Shown one piece after another: positions 46,617 through 58,429 of a stretch of 64,000 nt of DNA; position 1 is the stretch's first letter, and each line of letters opens with the position of its first letter. The stretch spans positions 744,001 to 808,000 of the forward strand of contig JAACJM010000006.1 in the NCBI GenBank assembly GCA_013368315.1, written 5' to 3'. The position numbers were made by a program, and so were the translations under genes. The DNA comes from Tetrapyrgos nigripes (Eukaryota > Basidiomycota > Agaricomycetes > Agaricales > Campanellaceae). Under the pieces are notes generated by a model. It saw only the letters and a program-made list of their open reading frames with translations, was not told where the DNA came from and did not search any database.

Positions 46617-47130
46617 CTGGATGCCCTAAATATTGCAACACCAAGAGAAGGCTGTCTTGTCGTCCACTTCAGAGAGGACACAATTGGCTTCCATATCTGC
46701 ATCGTGGACCTCAAATCCAATGCGTCAATCATCTGCCACTTGGAGCCTGACACCGGTGGAATGTTACTCTGCTGCTCCAATCAATGGAGGAGTACCGCAG
46801 TCAAGTACTGCTGACATTCACATAATAGGAAATTCATTGTGCCTGGTGCCATCATGGCCATCCAGAAGAATACCAACAATTCTTTCCTCATCCACTCTGA
46901 TATCTACTCTTAAGTGAGCATACCATTCCACAGTATGACTACTAGTGCCATTACTGTGCGCAACACAAGTCAGCAGACTTGTGTTACCTATGTCTATGTA
47001 CTCACAAACTGAGGTTCAGGAATCTCCTGTATCGCCAGTAAGACCCACCTTGGGGCCTATGTCATGTCCACTGGTAAGGTACAAATTGTCAAACAAGGGC
47101 CACGCAATTGAAGTTCAGACCTCCAATATC
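46617..47130 (+). pseudogene. Unidentified decayed reading frame
   Basis: One frame of about 170 codons has protein-like composition: REGCLVVHFREDTIGFHICI, ICHLEPDTGGMLLCCSN, NRKFIVPGAIMAIQKNTNNS, SQQTCVTYVYVLTN and KTHLGAYVMSTGKVQIVKQG. It is interrupted by four stops, three TGA at likely CGA positions and one TAA. I do not recognise it. It follows the USP-like remnant by about 450 bp and may belong to the same dead element. Confidence 0.4.
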
Positions 47131-47287
47131 TTCATATGACTCACACAGTGGGGTATAGGCCAAACTGGGGATTTTACACCCCACAAAACATGAATGGAAA
47201 GGGTATAGAGTGAGACAGAGATGAGATGAAGAAGGCTGTTGATGAGAATTATGTGGAGGGAGTGAGTGATGTTGGATGAGTCAAATG

Positions 47288-48593
47288 TCAACCGTTCTGT
47301 TGACATATGGCGACCAGTTGGATTTCAGCTCGTACAGTGGCATGGTCTCTAATGTATATGTGCCAAGCATCAGATGACCAATGACTTAGAGCCTGTATGA
47401 TGGATTCTGATAGACCCAAGCTTGCATAGTATATTGCTCCACCTACATGTACTGAATGTCCACCATAATCTCGGCTGACCAGCTTAAAGAAGATGTCTTC
47501 ATACCATGACCAAGTAGGTAACAATCTGTCTTGTCTCAGGAAAAGTGGGAATTTGTGTTTGTGGAGGTCATCCCTGAGTTTGGAGTATGTTCGCAGTAGG
47601 ATAACTGGATTTGCTATGTTGTGATTGCCTAAGAGAATGTCTGACCCTCAGAAGAAGCGATCACTTTTGTGGTAGGGAAGTTTGTAAGAAACTCAGTTAT
47701 TCCTGAATTTCAGTGATGAGCATTTGATAGTCTTTTGCATGTCATGTTGTTGTTTGGCGATGAGTTCTCCTGCTCTGTGGACACCATAAAACATACATGA
47801 AAGAATGGTGATGAATAGGAGATTGTCATAGGAGGGATTTTCGAGGTAGACATTGTAAAAGGCGTTGAGGTGGGAGGTTTTTAGAGGGAGTTTGCAGTAG
47901 ACAGTGTCAGCGCAGAACTTTTTGGAACCAATGATGGTAGCTTGAACAGCGTGGGAGGCACAATTGGTTGCAAACTTGGGCTATATCTCTCAGAGAAAAT
48001 GATGTGTTCCAGTGAGATAGTCTGGGCTGGATGCGATGAATTGGGAAGTATATGCGATGTAGCGGCAAAGAGTTGAAATAGTGGGTTCAAGGGATAGATT
48101 GTGGTTAATGCAGGAGGTGACATAGTCCCTTGCTCCAGTTTTGTAACTGGCCAAGGTGCTTGTAAGAAGGATACTTGTTTGTCAATGTCAGAAAGGGGTT
48201 GGATGGGTCTTGGAATTTGTGGTTTTGAAGCACCACCTAGGCACGTCAGAATGGTCCACTCCATCGAGAAGGTAAGAGATGTCAGGGCAGTTTGAAGATG
48301 TGAATTTGGAATTGGCATTGGAAATCCTCAAGTAAGAGATGGGAAAGGAGGTCAGCTCAAATGTTGTCTTTACCTGGAATGTGATGCACCCACACATCAA
48401 TTCCAGATTTGATCATTAAGCCCACTACTACTAACATCCCACATGTATGAACTTGTTCTGAGGTCCCTAGGGAATCAAACACTGAAACCAAATTTAAGCT
48501 GTCTGACCAGATTAGAATTTGTTTCAGAGGAGAAGGTTGAGAGACAGTGTAATGAACAGCAGAGAGGATTGTGATCAATTCCAGAAAGAAGAT
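47288..48593 (-). pseudogene. DIRS-like element 1: RNase H end and tyrosine recombinase, cut by element 2
   Basis: On the minus strand, ILIWSDSLNLVSVFDSL and DVWVHHIPGKDNI (about 48357-48530) are the RNase H end of a DIRS-type pol. A tyrosine recombinase follows, ending in GGHSVHVGGAIYYASLG, LSHWSSDAWHIYIRDH (47330-47480). The catalytic Arg of the HxxR box is His (CAT for CGT) and the GRW motif is SHW, so the enzyme is dead; the Tyr is kept. Several frameshifts lie between. The pol frame ends where element 2 begins (48597), so the rest of element 1 lies beyond the window. Recombinases of this class integrate a circular cDNA without target duplication. Confidence 0.75.
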
Positions 48594-48596
48594 GTC

Positions 48597-48741
48597 AGTG
48601 TCATTCTATGACAAAGGAAAGAGAATATATTTTCGGAATAAGATTTTGACATTGTGATAACGTGACCCAGTCTCTCTTGACTTCTCGCATCCATCTTCTC
48701 ATCAGGATATCTTTCCTAGTGTAATCCATCCATCAATCTTC
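48597..48741 (+). repeat. Split direct repeat A1 of DIRS-like element 2
   Basis: Starts AGTGTCATTCTATGAC; collinear without gaps with 63673-63817. Confidence 0.88.
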
Positions 48742-49487
48742 CAATTCATCCTTGTTCTCATGTATCCTCATCTTTTGAAATGTTCTCACCCTGTCCTCAT
48801 AGCCATGTCCACTCTGCAACTCCCTTTCCAGCAGCAACCCACTGCCTGCCATGCTGTTCAAGGCACTGACAGTTGTTTCCAGCATCCAGCTGAGCCCTCA
48901 GGTGTTCTGCCTTTGGCAGATCCTCATGTTCCTCCCATTCTGGGTCCTACTGCCAGTGTCAACACTCCCACTGATGGTGACGCAGACAACCCCTCTGGAG
49001 AGGGGTTGGTAGGTGCCTCCCAGGATGGTAATGGTGCTGGGAATCCTTAATTTGGGCCCAACCAATTCCTTGAGCCTGATTCCCTGTTGCTCCCTCCAAA
49101 TCCTCCTACATGTCCTCACAACGACCAGGAGCAGCCTTCCCATGCTGATCGATAGTTGGCAAATGGCCCCCCTCCAGGTATCCCTCACAGACATCCTCTT
49201 GGACGCAATATCTCTGAATATAGTGATTCAGATGACCTTGATGGTGCTACTCAGCACCCTATGGCTAATTCTGACCACCACTGGAGACCCAGAGCTGAGC
49301 TTCATCCTGGACAAGCCTCTCCTGGGCCCAGTTTCTCAGGCCCTGGTATCCATGGCCCCCAGAACCATCAGTCCTTCCTATATCCTATTCAGTTTGTCCT
49401 CTTATGCTGATGATTCCTTCCCTTTATTGCACGAAACCAGTCTCTGGTGATGTTCCTAGTCATGGTCACACTGGTTCTAGATCCCAC

Positions 49488-50271
49488 TGATATGACTGCA
49501 TGTTGTACACCCCTGTAAAATTGTGATGACTATAATAAAACCTGAAGAGGCTATCCACATAAGACTCCTTGGTCAGGACTACCTAAAGAATGAAGCTGTG
49601 GCTCCAGGCTAGTCATCTCAGATTACAAGTGAACAATGGAAAGCTTAAACCTTGATCCCAAGTAAGGGAGTTCTTAGAGACTCTCGGAAACCTGTTACTA
49701 AGGAAATGAATGCTGTGGCAATGGAGAACTGAAAAACAATTGAAATACAAGCTCAGGGAAACTTGATTGCAGAGACAGAAGAGAACCAAAGAACAGAAAG
49801 GCATATGCTTGGGCTCCAAGCCACCGCCACAGATACACTATCCATTTGCACCCACAATTATATACCTATTCATCTTTTACTTTAATTCATTGGACATGTA
49901 TATAAATACAGTAGATGTAGATACATAGACAGACAACCTGCCCCTGTTAGACACTACAGACCTCGTCTTCAGGTGACAACAGAGAAAGAGTTTTAGAGTT
50001 TATTTTGATCAGGGGAATCCCACCTGTGGACTCACAGTTAGTGCACTGAGGAATCTTAGTTAGTGATTAGGGGAATCCTGACCTCCAGGTTTGCAGTATT
50101 ACAGAGGAATCTCTGTCTGATTGAATAAAAACACTATACACCACATTACCCACCTTCGAGACCATCTTAGAGAGTTGTTGAGTATCACTCATCAATACTC
50201 TTATCATTCGAGACCCCTTCAAACTTAAGTGTATTATTGATTTCTATCTACTACACTTGAGAGCCCTATCA
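49488..50271. mobile_element. Solo-LTR-like insertion in the DIRS gag ORF, 784 bp
   Basis: It starts TGATATGACTGCATG and ends GAGCCCTATCA, flanked by CCAC on both sides (49484-49487 and 50272-50275). Removing it with one CCAC restores the gag frame (GSRS then HGPQNR). TG..CA ends, a TATA-like ACTATAATAAAAC near 49530 and no coding capacity fit a solo LTR. It is not similar to the other LTRs in the window. The 4-bp flank is shorter than usual, so the exact ends could shift by a base. Confidence 0.6.
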
Positions 50272-51025
50272 CCACGGTCCTCAGAACCGTTAGTCCGTTT
50301 TGTTTTTTATCCTGTACAGTGTCCTGACCTATCCATTCCTCTTCAGCTCGCCCTGTCCCAGGTGCTGTTCCTGGCTTCCCTCATGCCACTGGCCCTGCCT
50401 GTTCCTCTACAATGGATGACCATCTTCCTGGCCCTCACATCCCTTCTCCCCATCCTTGACTGGGGTCGCCTAGTGGGCTTGGCTCTGCACCGCCTTTCCA
50501 GGACAATTACCATTCAGCTCACAGGCTACCCCTGGTCCCAGTTTTCTGAAAGGGTGTAAGCGTCATGATCCAGACCTTGACACCTTGGATCACATTCCAG
50601 TGGCTGCTAAAGGCAAAAGCAAGGCCTATCATTCTGGTCCAGTCCCATCACATCATCCTCACAAGCAGTTCACCTGTCCTGGTCATCCATCCCTTCCTGC
50701 TCATGATATCCCTCACAAGAAGCAAAAATCCACCCACCACCACAACATCCTTGATGAGTCTGATGATGAGCACATGCCTTGCAAACGCTACAGGTCCAAA
50801 CACTCTAAGCGGAAGTCAAAAAAGGGAAAGAAGCACACTTTGAGGAGAGACTCACGAAAATCCAGATCTCATTGCCATTGCAACTATGATTCAGATTTGG
50901 ATTCATCCTCGTCATCCCCTTCCTCATCCTCTGCCTCTGAGTCTGAACAACATCCCCTTCCCAACTCAGTGTTCTCCTTGGCTACAGTCACAGCCAACAA
51001 CCTCAGGGATTATTGGAGACACCAC

Positions 51026-51424
51026 TGTCACCTCCTTATTCATTTCTTAACTCCATGGACTACTATTCATTTCTCTCATATTCTCATCATCATCTTCTCT
51101 GTCTATGGTTACCATCACTCGATCTGACATGTACATCATTTATCTCCTCCGATTCCTATCTCCATGGACATTCTCACTTATTCACTTATTCTCAATTCAC
51201 TTCTTTCACATATATACCAAAGGACCTGTAGTTAGTTCTTTAGTCTGTTCACTTCGTCTCCACTCCTCTCTTGGTACAGTGCAGTGTTGAGTATAGTCAG
51301 CTACTCATCTGCTACTCGTTTCTACTATTCTCCCTCTCTCTCTTGTCTCATTGTAACCTTGTCAATCTATCTTGTTCATCGTGTGACTTGGGTGGTTATT
51401 TGATAAGTGACAACGTTCTTGACA
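51026..51424 (+). repeat. 5' LTR of the complete gypsy element
   Basis: 399 bp, TGTCACCTCC..TTCTTGACA. Contains CACATATATACC as a possible TATA region near 51210. The sequence just inside (CTTGAACAGACTC) does not start with TGG, so a standard tRNA primer site is not evident; self-priming as in Tf1-type elements is possible. Confidence 0.92.
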
Positions 51425-51720
51425 CTTGAACAGACTCTCTTACACCCACCTCACAAACAGACCCTATCCACTACGAATCCTTCTGTTCTACTGGACTTCC
51501 CTATCCTCCTATCTCTCCCCTATGGTGCCCCCAAGCCCAGCAGCTCTACCCTGTGTGAGGAGCCTCACAGGTCGGCCAGCGTGAACAAACTCAAGGAGTT
51601 GTTGCACGAAGTCATCCCCGTCCACACAGTTTCGAGACATAAAACCAGACTCGCCGATTCAAGTAGGGTGGTTGACCGACTCTGTAATTGAAATCCTAAT
51701 CATACACACTGGCTTTCAAC

Positions 51721-52436
51721 TTTGAACCACTCCTCACCAACCTACAAATCCGACCCCCACCAGAATATCACTACAGAATTGAAGACTCAGACCCCAACAG
51801 CTTCAAAGATTACTTGCAACACGTTAAAGACGCAGTACAGAAATACCCTGCCGCATTTGACAACCATTGGATTAAACTAAACAAAAGAACGTGGTTTGAA
51901 GGTGAAGTAACCATCTTTGAATACCTTCAAATAAAAATATCCCCTGAGAACACATCTCCACACTATGTGGCAGTCGCAGACAGTTGTTACTTTGTCAAAT
52001 TCGGAAGTGCCCATATTTCATGTTGGTTTGACCACGACGTCTACAGGAATAGCGCTATCCTAGAACATTGCCTGTCGGAACACGAAGAATACTTTCAGAC
52101 TCGAATTCCCAGGATAAACGACTACTATCGGCAAAACTGGTATTGGGAAGACATTTCTACAGATCAGTGGAACCACCTATTTTCGGGACCTGAATACACT
52201 AACTAGTGTATGTCTGGAAGCGGAAACCCTAGAATAACTCAATCACAATCACATGCCGCATCCCGAGTCCCCAGTCATACCTCCTCACCTCACATTCCCA
52301 CCATCACTTGTATCCGTCGACCTCACGCATACCACATTCAACGACAGGAAGACTTTCACGTTTCGATTAACAACCAGTGGGACATCTGTGTAAACAATCC
52401 ATGCCCAAACCGACTCTCTATACACAATTGAACACT
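51721..52436 (+). pseudogene. Pre-gag ORF of the complete gypsy element, unknown function
   Basis: Open from about 51721 (FEPLLTNLQIRPPPEYHYRI) through TWFEGEVTIFEYLQIKI, HISCWFDHDVYRNSAILEHC and NDYYRQNWYWED to TAG at 52204, then again CIRRPHAYHIQRQEDF to TGA near 52430. No ATG is near the 5' end, so the start is lost or it is read differently. The protein is rich in aromatic and acidic residues. Matching segments occur in the same place in the broken gypsy element. I do not recognise a family. Confidence 0.5.
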
Positions 52437-52439
52437 CAC

Positions 52440-53842
52440 CCAAGCAGAACTAGGATACGGTCTAGAACCTGTACAATCGTCTGGACAACACATTGTACCA
52501 GAACCTACTACAGAGACCCAACTCCCAGTAAACAAACCAATCCCCAAACCAGAACTTCCACTCTCTCCCATCGAACCACAAACTCCCCTTAGAAGATCTC
52601 CATCTGATAGGTCCCCCAGTGCAATCCAAGAACCTATATCCGTTCCTCCCCAACAAACAATCAATCTCCAAAATCTCCTTTCTTCCCTCGAAATGTCCGA
52701 CTTCAGCTACTGCCGCTGCAGGAGGAACAAACAGACCCCCTGCTGATACTCCTTCTGACGATGACCACTTCCCAAACAGAACTACAAAAGAAAGAGGAGC
52801 AAAGCCAGAGAAGTTTACAGGAGAACGGAACTTGGCAAAGGATTGGTTGGCTGAGTTTACCAACTATCTTCGACTCAATGAAGGAGTCTATCCCACAGAA
52901 AACGAGAAAATAGCACTATTTCTCACTCTCTTCACAGGAGAAGAAGCAGGACGATGGGCTCACAATATGATGGCAAAAATCTATGAAGAAGACGATGACT
53001 TTAGTGACAGTGACGAAGACAGGTGGAACACAGACTCGTCATCAGAATCCAAGAAGAAGAAGAAGTTGTGGACATTGCGAGAAGTGAAACAACAATTTCT
53101 ACATGACTTTAAACCAACGTCCCGAAAAACTCAAGCACAAGCAAAGATAGAGATCATAAAGATGGAGGGAGCACTAGCGGATATAGATAAGTACAACTCC
53201 CAATTCAAGTTATACGCTAAGGATACTGGCTATAACAACGAAGGTTTAATGAAGTACTATCGAAAAGGTCTCCCGAAAGGGTTGGTAGACCGAATTTCCT
53301 ATCTACCATCCCAACCCAGGAATCTCGAGGCACTACAGAAGGCCGCAGTCAAACAACACATGATTTGGGTGGAAAGGCAAACAGAAAAAGCCCTATGGGG
53401 TAAATCACGAGGGGAAGGAGAGTGACAGACCAAAGGGTCACAGAACACGGGAGGCAGTCGAATGAGAAGCATGGAAGTAAATGCCTTCCAAAGTAATACC
53501 CCAGGTGCATCTTCAAAAACTAAATATCCACCTAAGCTGACAAATGAAGAAAGGGAAAAGATGAAACAGGAGGGATGCTGCTTCGGCTGTCGCAAAAAAG
53601 GACACACTACATTTAACTGTCCTATGTTTCCCAGGTCTGCCACGACCAATTCCAACAACACGGCCTGGAGACCTTCAATCACAACAGCTACGACTACTAC
53701 CGAACCCTCGCCCCCTGGGACAAATACCATGATGAAGGATATCGCAGAGGAATTCACTGCCAAGATCAGGTCACTGTTGGGAGAAGAGAAGGAGAAGGCA
53801 GCAGGATACCTAAAGGACCTTGTAACACAAGCGGATTTTTAA
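52440..53842 (+). pseudogene. gypsy gag with CCHC zinc knuckle
   Basis: The Pro-rich N-terminus (VPEPTTETQLPVNKPIPKPE) runs in one frame to about 52740, then shifts to the frame beginning near 52619. The capsid domain has AKPEKFTGERNLAKDWLAEF, LFLTLFTGEEAGRWA and LHDFKPTSRKTQAQAKI. TGA at 53423 is at an expected Arg (GER-QTKG). The zinc knuckle CFGCRKKGHTTFNC lies near 53585-53625, followed by a coiled helix (FTAKIRSLLGEEKEKAAGYL). It is the structural protein of the particle. Confidence 0.87.
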
Positions 53843-53999
53843 ACACCTCCCCTGTCACGTCGTCAGGAGGAGGGATATGGACATATATACCAGTAAAAAA
53901 TAGGCAATACACGAGCCTTATACCCTTTTGTAAGCCACAATTCCCATCTAAGCTAAGAATCACAGCAATCACTCGAAACTGACAGATTCCCTCGATAGA

Positions 54000-54666
54000 A
54001 TTGGAAACAGAATTAATCGGTAAAATAACTGGATGAAAAATCGACGCAATCGCTCTGCTGGACAGCGGAGCAGAAGGAGTTATTATCAACAACACCTTTG
54101 CCCAAAAACATCACCTGAATCGAATCCCCATAGAAAAACCCTTCCCAGTACAAAATGTTGACGTATCCGAAAATGTTATGGGATGGGTGACACATTACAC
54201 CATCCAAAAGTTACAGATCTATACACAAGATCGAAAATTGTATCACGAGGAAACTGCCAAATTTTATATTACGGACATCGGCAAACACGATATCATTCTA
54301 GGAACCGATTGGCTAGAACACCACAACCCAGAAATCAACTGGGTGACCTCAGAAGTTAACCTGACGTGCTGTAATGATACCTGCATACTAGAGAAACCAC
54401 TGGTTAAAATCAGAGCTAAGTCAAATACACATCCCACGAAATCAAAACAACCTGAAGTAGTTGATCCTAGAACATATCATCGAGACTACCAAGTGTTATA
54501 CAAAGAACCCACAGGACCCTGTAAACCAGTGGCACAGCCAAAAATAGCAGGACAACATCGAAGGTCACGGTCTCAGAACACCCGCTCGAAACTGATCGAG
54601 TTAGGAGCGCTGTCATCCTCAGAAGATATAACCGGACAATGGGACGTTCCACACCAATGGAGCTAA
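54000..54666 (+). pseudogene. gypsy aspartic protease
   Basis: Active site IDAIALLDSGAEGVIIN near 54040-54085 with DSGA intact; a VMGWVTHYTIQKLQIYTQ block; HDIILGTDWLEHHNPEINW near 54290, the second conserved block of these retropepsins. One TGA upstream (KITG-KIDA) replaces Arg. It processes the polyprotein within the particle. Confidence 0.87.
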
Positions 54667-54819
54667 CTCGCCATGGAATACATTAACGTTCCAAAAGATC
54701 AAGATGAAGAACCATCGGAAACCAAGCTGAGCATCCAAGCAGCTTTCACAAAGGCACAACAGATTGCTGAAAACAAACCAACGACAGACCAACCAACATC
54801 AAGCAATATCACAATTATT

Positions 54820-56175
54820 TGTCGGTATTCGATAAAGAAACCTCAGAACGCTTACCCCAACGGAGTAGCTGGGATCACGCAATCGAACTATGAGAGGATT
54901 TTCAGCCACGAACGTGCAAAACATATCCTCTCTCACCAAACAAGCAAACCGAGTTAGATTCCTTCTTAAACGAAAACCTTGACAAAGGATATATTAAACC
55001 ATCAAAGTCACCCATTGCGAGTCCTTTCTTCTTCGTTAAAAAGAAAGACGGAAAACTACGACCAGTACAGGACTACAGAGAAGTCAACAAGGGTACCGTA
55101 AAAAATGCGTATCCCCTACCTCTTATCCCAGAACTGATCGATAAACTCAAAAATGCCCACATATTCACCAAGATTGACCTACAATGGGGATATAACAACA
55201 TCTGCATCAAGGAAGGCGATGAATGGAAGGCCGCCTTCAAAACCAATTGAGGACTTTTCGAGCCAACAGTCATGTTCTTTGGGCTGATGAATTCACCCAC
55301 CACCTTCCAAGCAATGATGAATACGATCTTTAAGGATCTCATCGATCAAGGGAAGGTCGTTATTTATATGGATGACATTCTTGTATTCACCCACAATTTG
55401 GTAGAACATCGCGAACTCGTACAAAAGGTGTTACAACGCTTATGGGACAATGACTTATATGCAAAACCTGAGAAGTGCACGTTCGAAACTGACCGGGTCG
55501 ACTTCTTGGGTCTTATCGTTTCCCATGACACCCTAGCAATGGACCCTGCCAAAGTAGCAGGAGTAATCAAATGGCCAACCCCAAAAACAGTAAAGGAAGT
55601 ACAAGCATTCCTGGGATTCGGAAACTTCTACAGACGATTCATCAAAGACTTCTCAAAAATCGCACAACCACTGTTCAACCTAACAAGGAAGGATAATCAG
55701 TGGAGTTGGGGAACAGAAGCAGAGAAATCTTTCCAGTCCCTGAAAACAGCTTTCACATCCAAACCAGTCCTATTAATGCCCGATCATACCAAACCATATC
55801 GAGTAGAAGTTGACGCATCGGAATATGCAACAGGAGGGATACTCATGCAAACCGGAGACAACAGTTGATGGCATCCAGTGGCCTACATCTCCAAATCGCT
55901 CTCAGGGATGGAATGAAACTACGACATCCACAACAAGGAATTACTTGCGATCATATGAGCATTAGAAGCATGGCGACACTACCTAGAAGGAGCCCCACAC
56001 TCCATTGAAATCTTGACCAATCATCATAATCTAACATACTTCCAAACGGCTCAGAAACTTAGCCAACGACAAGCACGATGGGCATTGTTCCTCACACGAT
56101 TTGAGTTCTCCCTGCTCCATAAACCGGGAAGCCTTAACAAAGCTGATCCATTGTCTAGACAACCAGATCATTGAG
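54820..56175 (+). pseudogene. gypsy reverse transcriptase and RNase H
   Basis: The frame from ERLPQRSSWDHAIEL carries [33 protein letters not shown] (first Asp), MNSPTTFQAMMNTIF and VVIYMDDILVF (YMDD intact near 55365), the thumb FLGFGNFYRRF, then RNase H PYRVEVDASEYATGGILM and [18 protein letters not shown]. Stops at about 55248, 55865 and 55915 are TGA at expected Arg; one near 55956 is TGA for Trp (G to A). Polymerase residues remain, so damage is limited to stops. Confidence 0.92.
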
Positions 56176-56273
56176 TCAGAATAGAAAACGACAATGCCAA
56201 CAGGATCCTACTCGATCCTAAGTTCTTCCGTATCCGAGCAACGAGACAAGGAACTGTAACTGCCATAGGAGAT

Positions 56274-57751
56274 GTGGAACTACATCGAAGGATCAAAGAA
56301 TCCCCCAAAAAAGACCATGAAGTAGTAAGTGCCCTCGACGTCATCCTACGAAACAGACCACGGTCTCTGGTAAAAAATCTACAGGAATGGAACTACGAAG
56401 ACAGGATTATATTGTTCCGTGGCAAAATCTATGTCCCAGCCAACAATGATCTCCAACGAGACATTGTGAAGCTACACCACGACTCTCTAGTGGCGGGACA
56501 CCCGGGAAGATACAAAACCTACGAACTAGTCAGCAGAGAATTCTGGTGGCCAGGTATGTCAGTATTTGTCAAAGACTATGTCAATGGCTGCGCCAAATGT
56601 CAACTGACGAAACCCAATAATCATCCAACCCAAGTTCCCTTAATACCCACCGAAATTCCAGAACGCCCTTTCAGAACTATCACCACCAACTTCATCACAG
56701 ACCTTCCCGAATGTAAAGGATTCAATGCAGTACATGTCATGGTTGAAAGATCAACAAAAGTCATCATCATATCGCCTTGTACAAAAACAATTGACAGCAA
56801 CGGTACGGTCAACCTCCTGCTTGATCACACATGGCAGCAATATGGATTGTGGGATAAAATGATTTCCGATCGAGGACCACAGTTCACTAGTAAAGTCATG
56901 GCTGCGGTCCACGAGAAATTAGAAGTAACATCAGCACTCAGTACAGCCTATCACCCACAGACTGACGGAGAATCTGAACGATACAACCAAGAGTTAGAAC
57001 AGTTCTTACGGATCTTCTGTAACTACCGACAGGAAGACTGGGTGGACTACATACCGTACGCAGAATTCAGCCACAACACTAGAATTCACTCAGCAACCAG
57101 GAAATCGCCATTCGAACTCTTGCATGGATATCAACCATGATTCTTCCATTCTTCCCAACATTTAATCCAACGTCCAATCTGCCAACAGTCGAAGAGTGAC
57201 TTGAAAATCTTAACCGACTCAGAGATGAACTCAAAGCCAGTTTAACTTCATCAGCAGAAATGATGAAGAATCAGCACGGGAACCATTCAATACTGTGGAC
57301 AGGTTACAAGATTGGGGACAAGGTTTTACTCGATGGAAAAAACCTAAAGACAACGAGACCGAAAGCTAAGTTGTCTGATCGTTGTCATGGCCCATTCGAA
57401 GTCATTGAAGTAATCGGTCAGGTCAACTACAAATTGAAATTACCAAAGACCTGGCGAATACACCCCATCTTTCATGCATCATTGCTGTCACCATACATTG
57501 AAACAGAGGCTCATGGACCGAATTACCCTGAACCACCCGTGGAGTTGCTAGACACAGATGAAGAATACGATGTGGAAAAAATACTTGACTCCAAACCCAC
57601 CAGGAATAGAAAAGGAACTCAGTACCTCATCAAGTGGTTGGACTACCCTGACTCTGAGAACTCTTGGGTTCCCACGTCAAACCTGTCAAACGTAATGGCT
57701 ATCGTAGAAGAGTTTCATCGAAATCACCCACAAGTGTACCAACACAAGTAG
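56274..57751 (+). pseudogene. gypsy integrase with GPY/F and chromodomain
   Basis: HHCC zinc domain: LHHDSLVAGHPGRYK..GCAKCQ near 56470-56605. Catalytic core: RTITTNFITDLPE (Asn at the first Asp), MISDRGPQFTS (second Asp) and HPQTDGESERYNQ (Glu), so the DDE triad is broken at one position. A frame change near 57140 is followed by LNRLRDELKASL, the GPY/F-like block GPFEVIEVIGQVNYKLKLP and a chromodomain EYDVEKILDSKPTRNRKG, YLIKWLDYPDSENSWVP. Chromodomains in this position steer integration towards modified histones; established for chromoviruses and inferred for this copy. Confidence 0.92.
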
Positions 57752-57891
57752 ACAGCGTCCACTGTCAAAATGTCACCGAGATAAGGTACCCGTCCAGTAC
57801 AGAAGGATTAAAAACAGCTACGCTCGAGAAAGGGTTGACAAACACAACTACCTCCTTTGCACCCACTGCCCAAATACTGTCAATCACACAA

Positions 57892-58395
57892 ATGTTCACC
57901 TCCAATGTTACCACTACCCCAGACACTTTCTCCTTCTCCTTCTGCCCTGAACCATCGCTCACATTCTCTGGGACGAAAATCCCATACGACCCTCGCGACG
58001 ATGGAATTGACCTCTTCTGGCACTTATATTGGAACTACGACCCAAAAACTTGGTTCCACGACAATTGGTGGAGCACAACCGACACACCCGACATGCTAGA
58101 AGGTGGATGGCGTAACTCCGATGGGTTCTACGATAACTGGTGGGGCCCTAATAACAACACACTCAATGATGGCTGGGGAAATTCTGACAACAAAGGTTGG
58201 GACTCGGACAGTTGGGGTTCCTGGGGACATCACACCCCAGCGGCAATATGGGAAAGGGACAGGGACAGCAAGGGGTATGAAAGTAGCGATTCACAAGAAG
58301 CGAATTTTAAGGAGGTTGACAAAAGACTGAAGGAGGCATGGGAGAAGGGACTTTTCGACCCAACAGTACCGGAGAACGAGGACAACAACACATGA
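57892..58395 (+). CDS. Trp-rich ORF between pol and 3' LTR (167 aa)
   Basis: The frame is open back to 57664, but the first ATG after the pol stop is at 57892 (MFTSNVTTTPDTFSFSF). Residues are strongly biased to Trp, Asn, Asp and Gly, with repeats such as DNWW, GWRNSDGFYDNWWGPN and GWGNSDNKGWDSDSWGSWG, then a charged C-terminal helix (FKEVDKRLKEAWEKGLF). No hydrophobic segment of membrane length and no signal peptide, so not an obvious envelope. The frame carries no stop although the rest of the element has many. The position (after IN, before the PPT) is where some retroelements keep an extra gene. I do not recognise the protein. Confidence 0.6.
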   Translation: MFTSNVTTTPDTFSFSFCPEPSLTFSGTKIPYDPRDDGIDLFWHLYWNYDPKTWFHDNWWSTTDTPDMLEGGWRNSDGFYDNWWGPNNNTLNDGWGNSDNKGWDSDSWGSWGHHTPAAIWERDRDSKGYESSDSQEANFKEVDKRLKEAWEKGLFDPTVPENEDNNT

Positions 58396-58412
58396 GCTCT
58401 GGTGCAAGCTCG

Positions 58413-58429
58413 TCATAAGAGAGGGGTAG
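58413..58429 (+). other. Polypurine tract of the complete gypsy element
   Basis: AAGAGAGGGGTAG directly precedes the 3' LTR. Confidence 0.75.
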
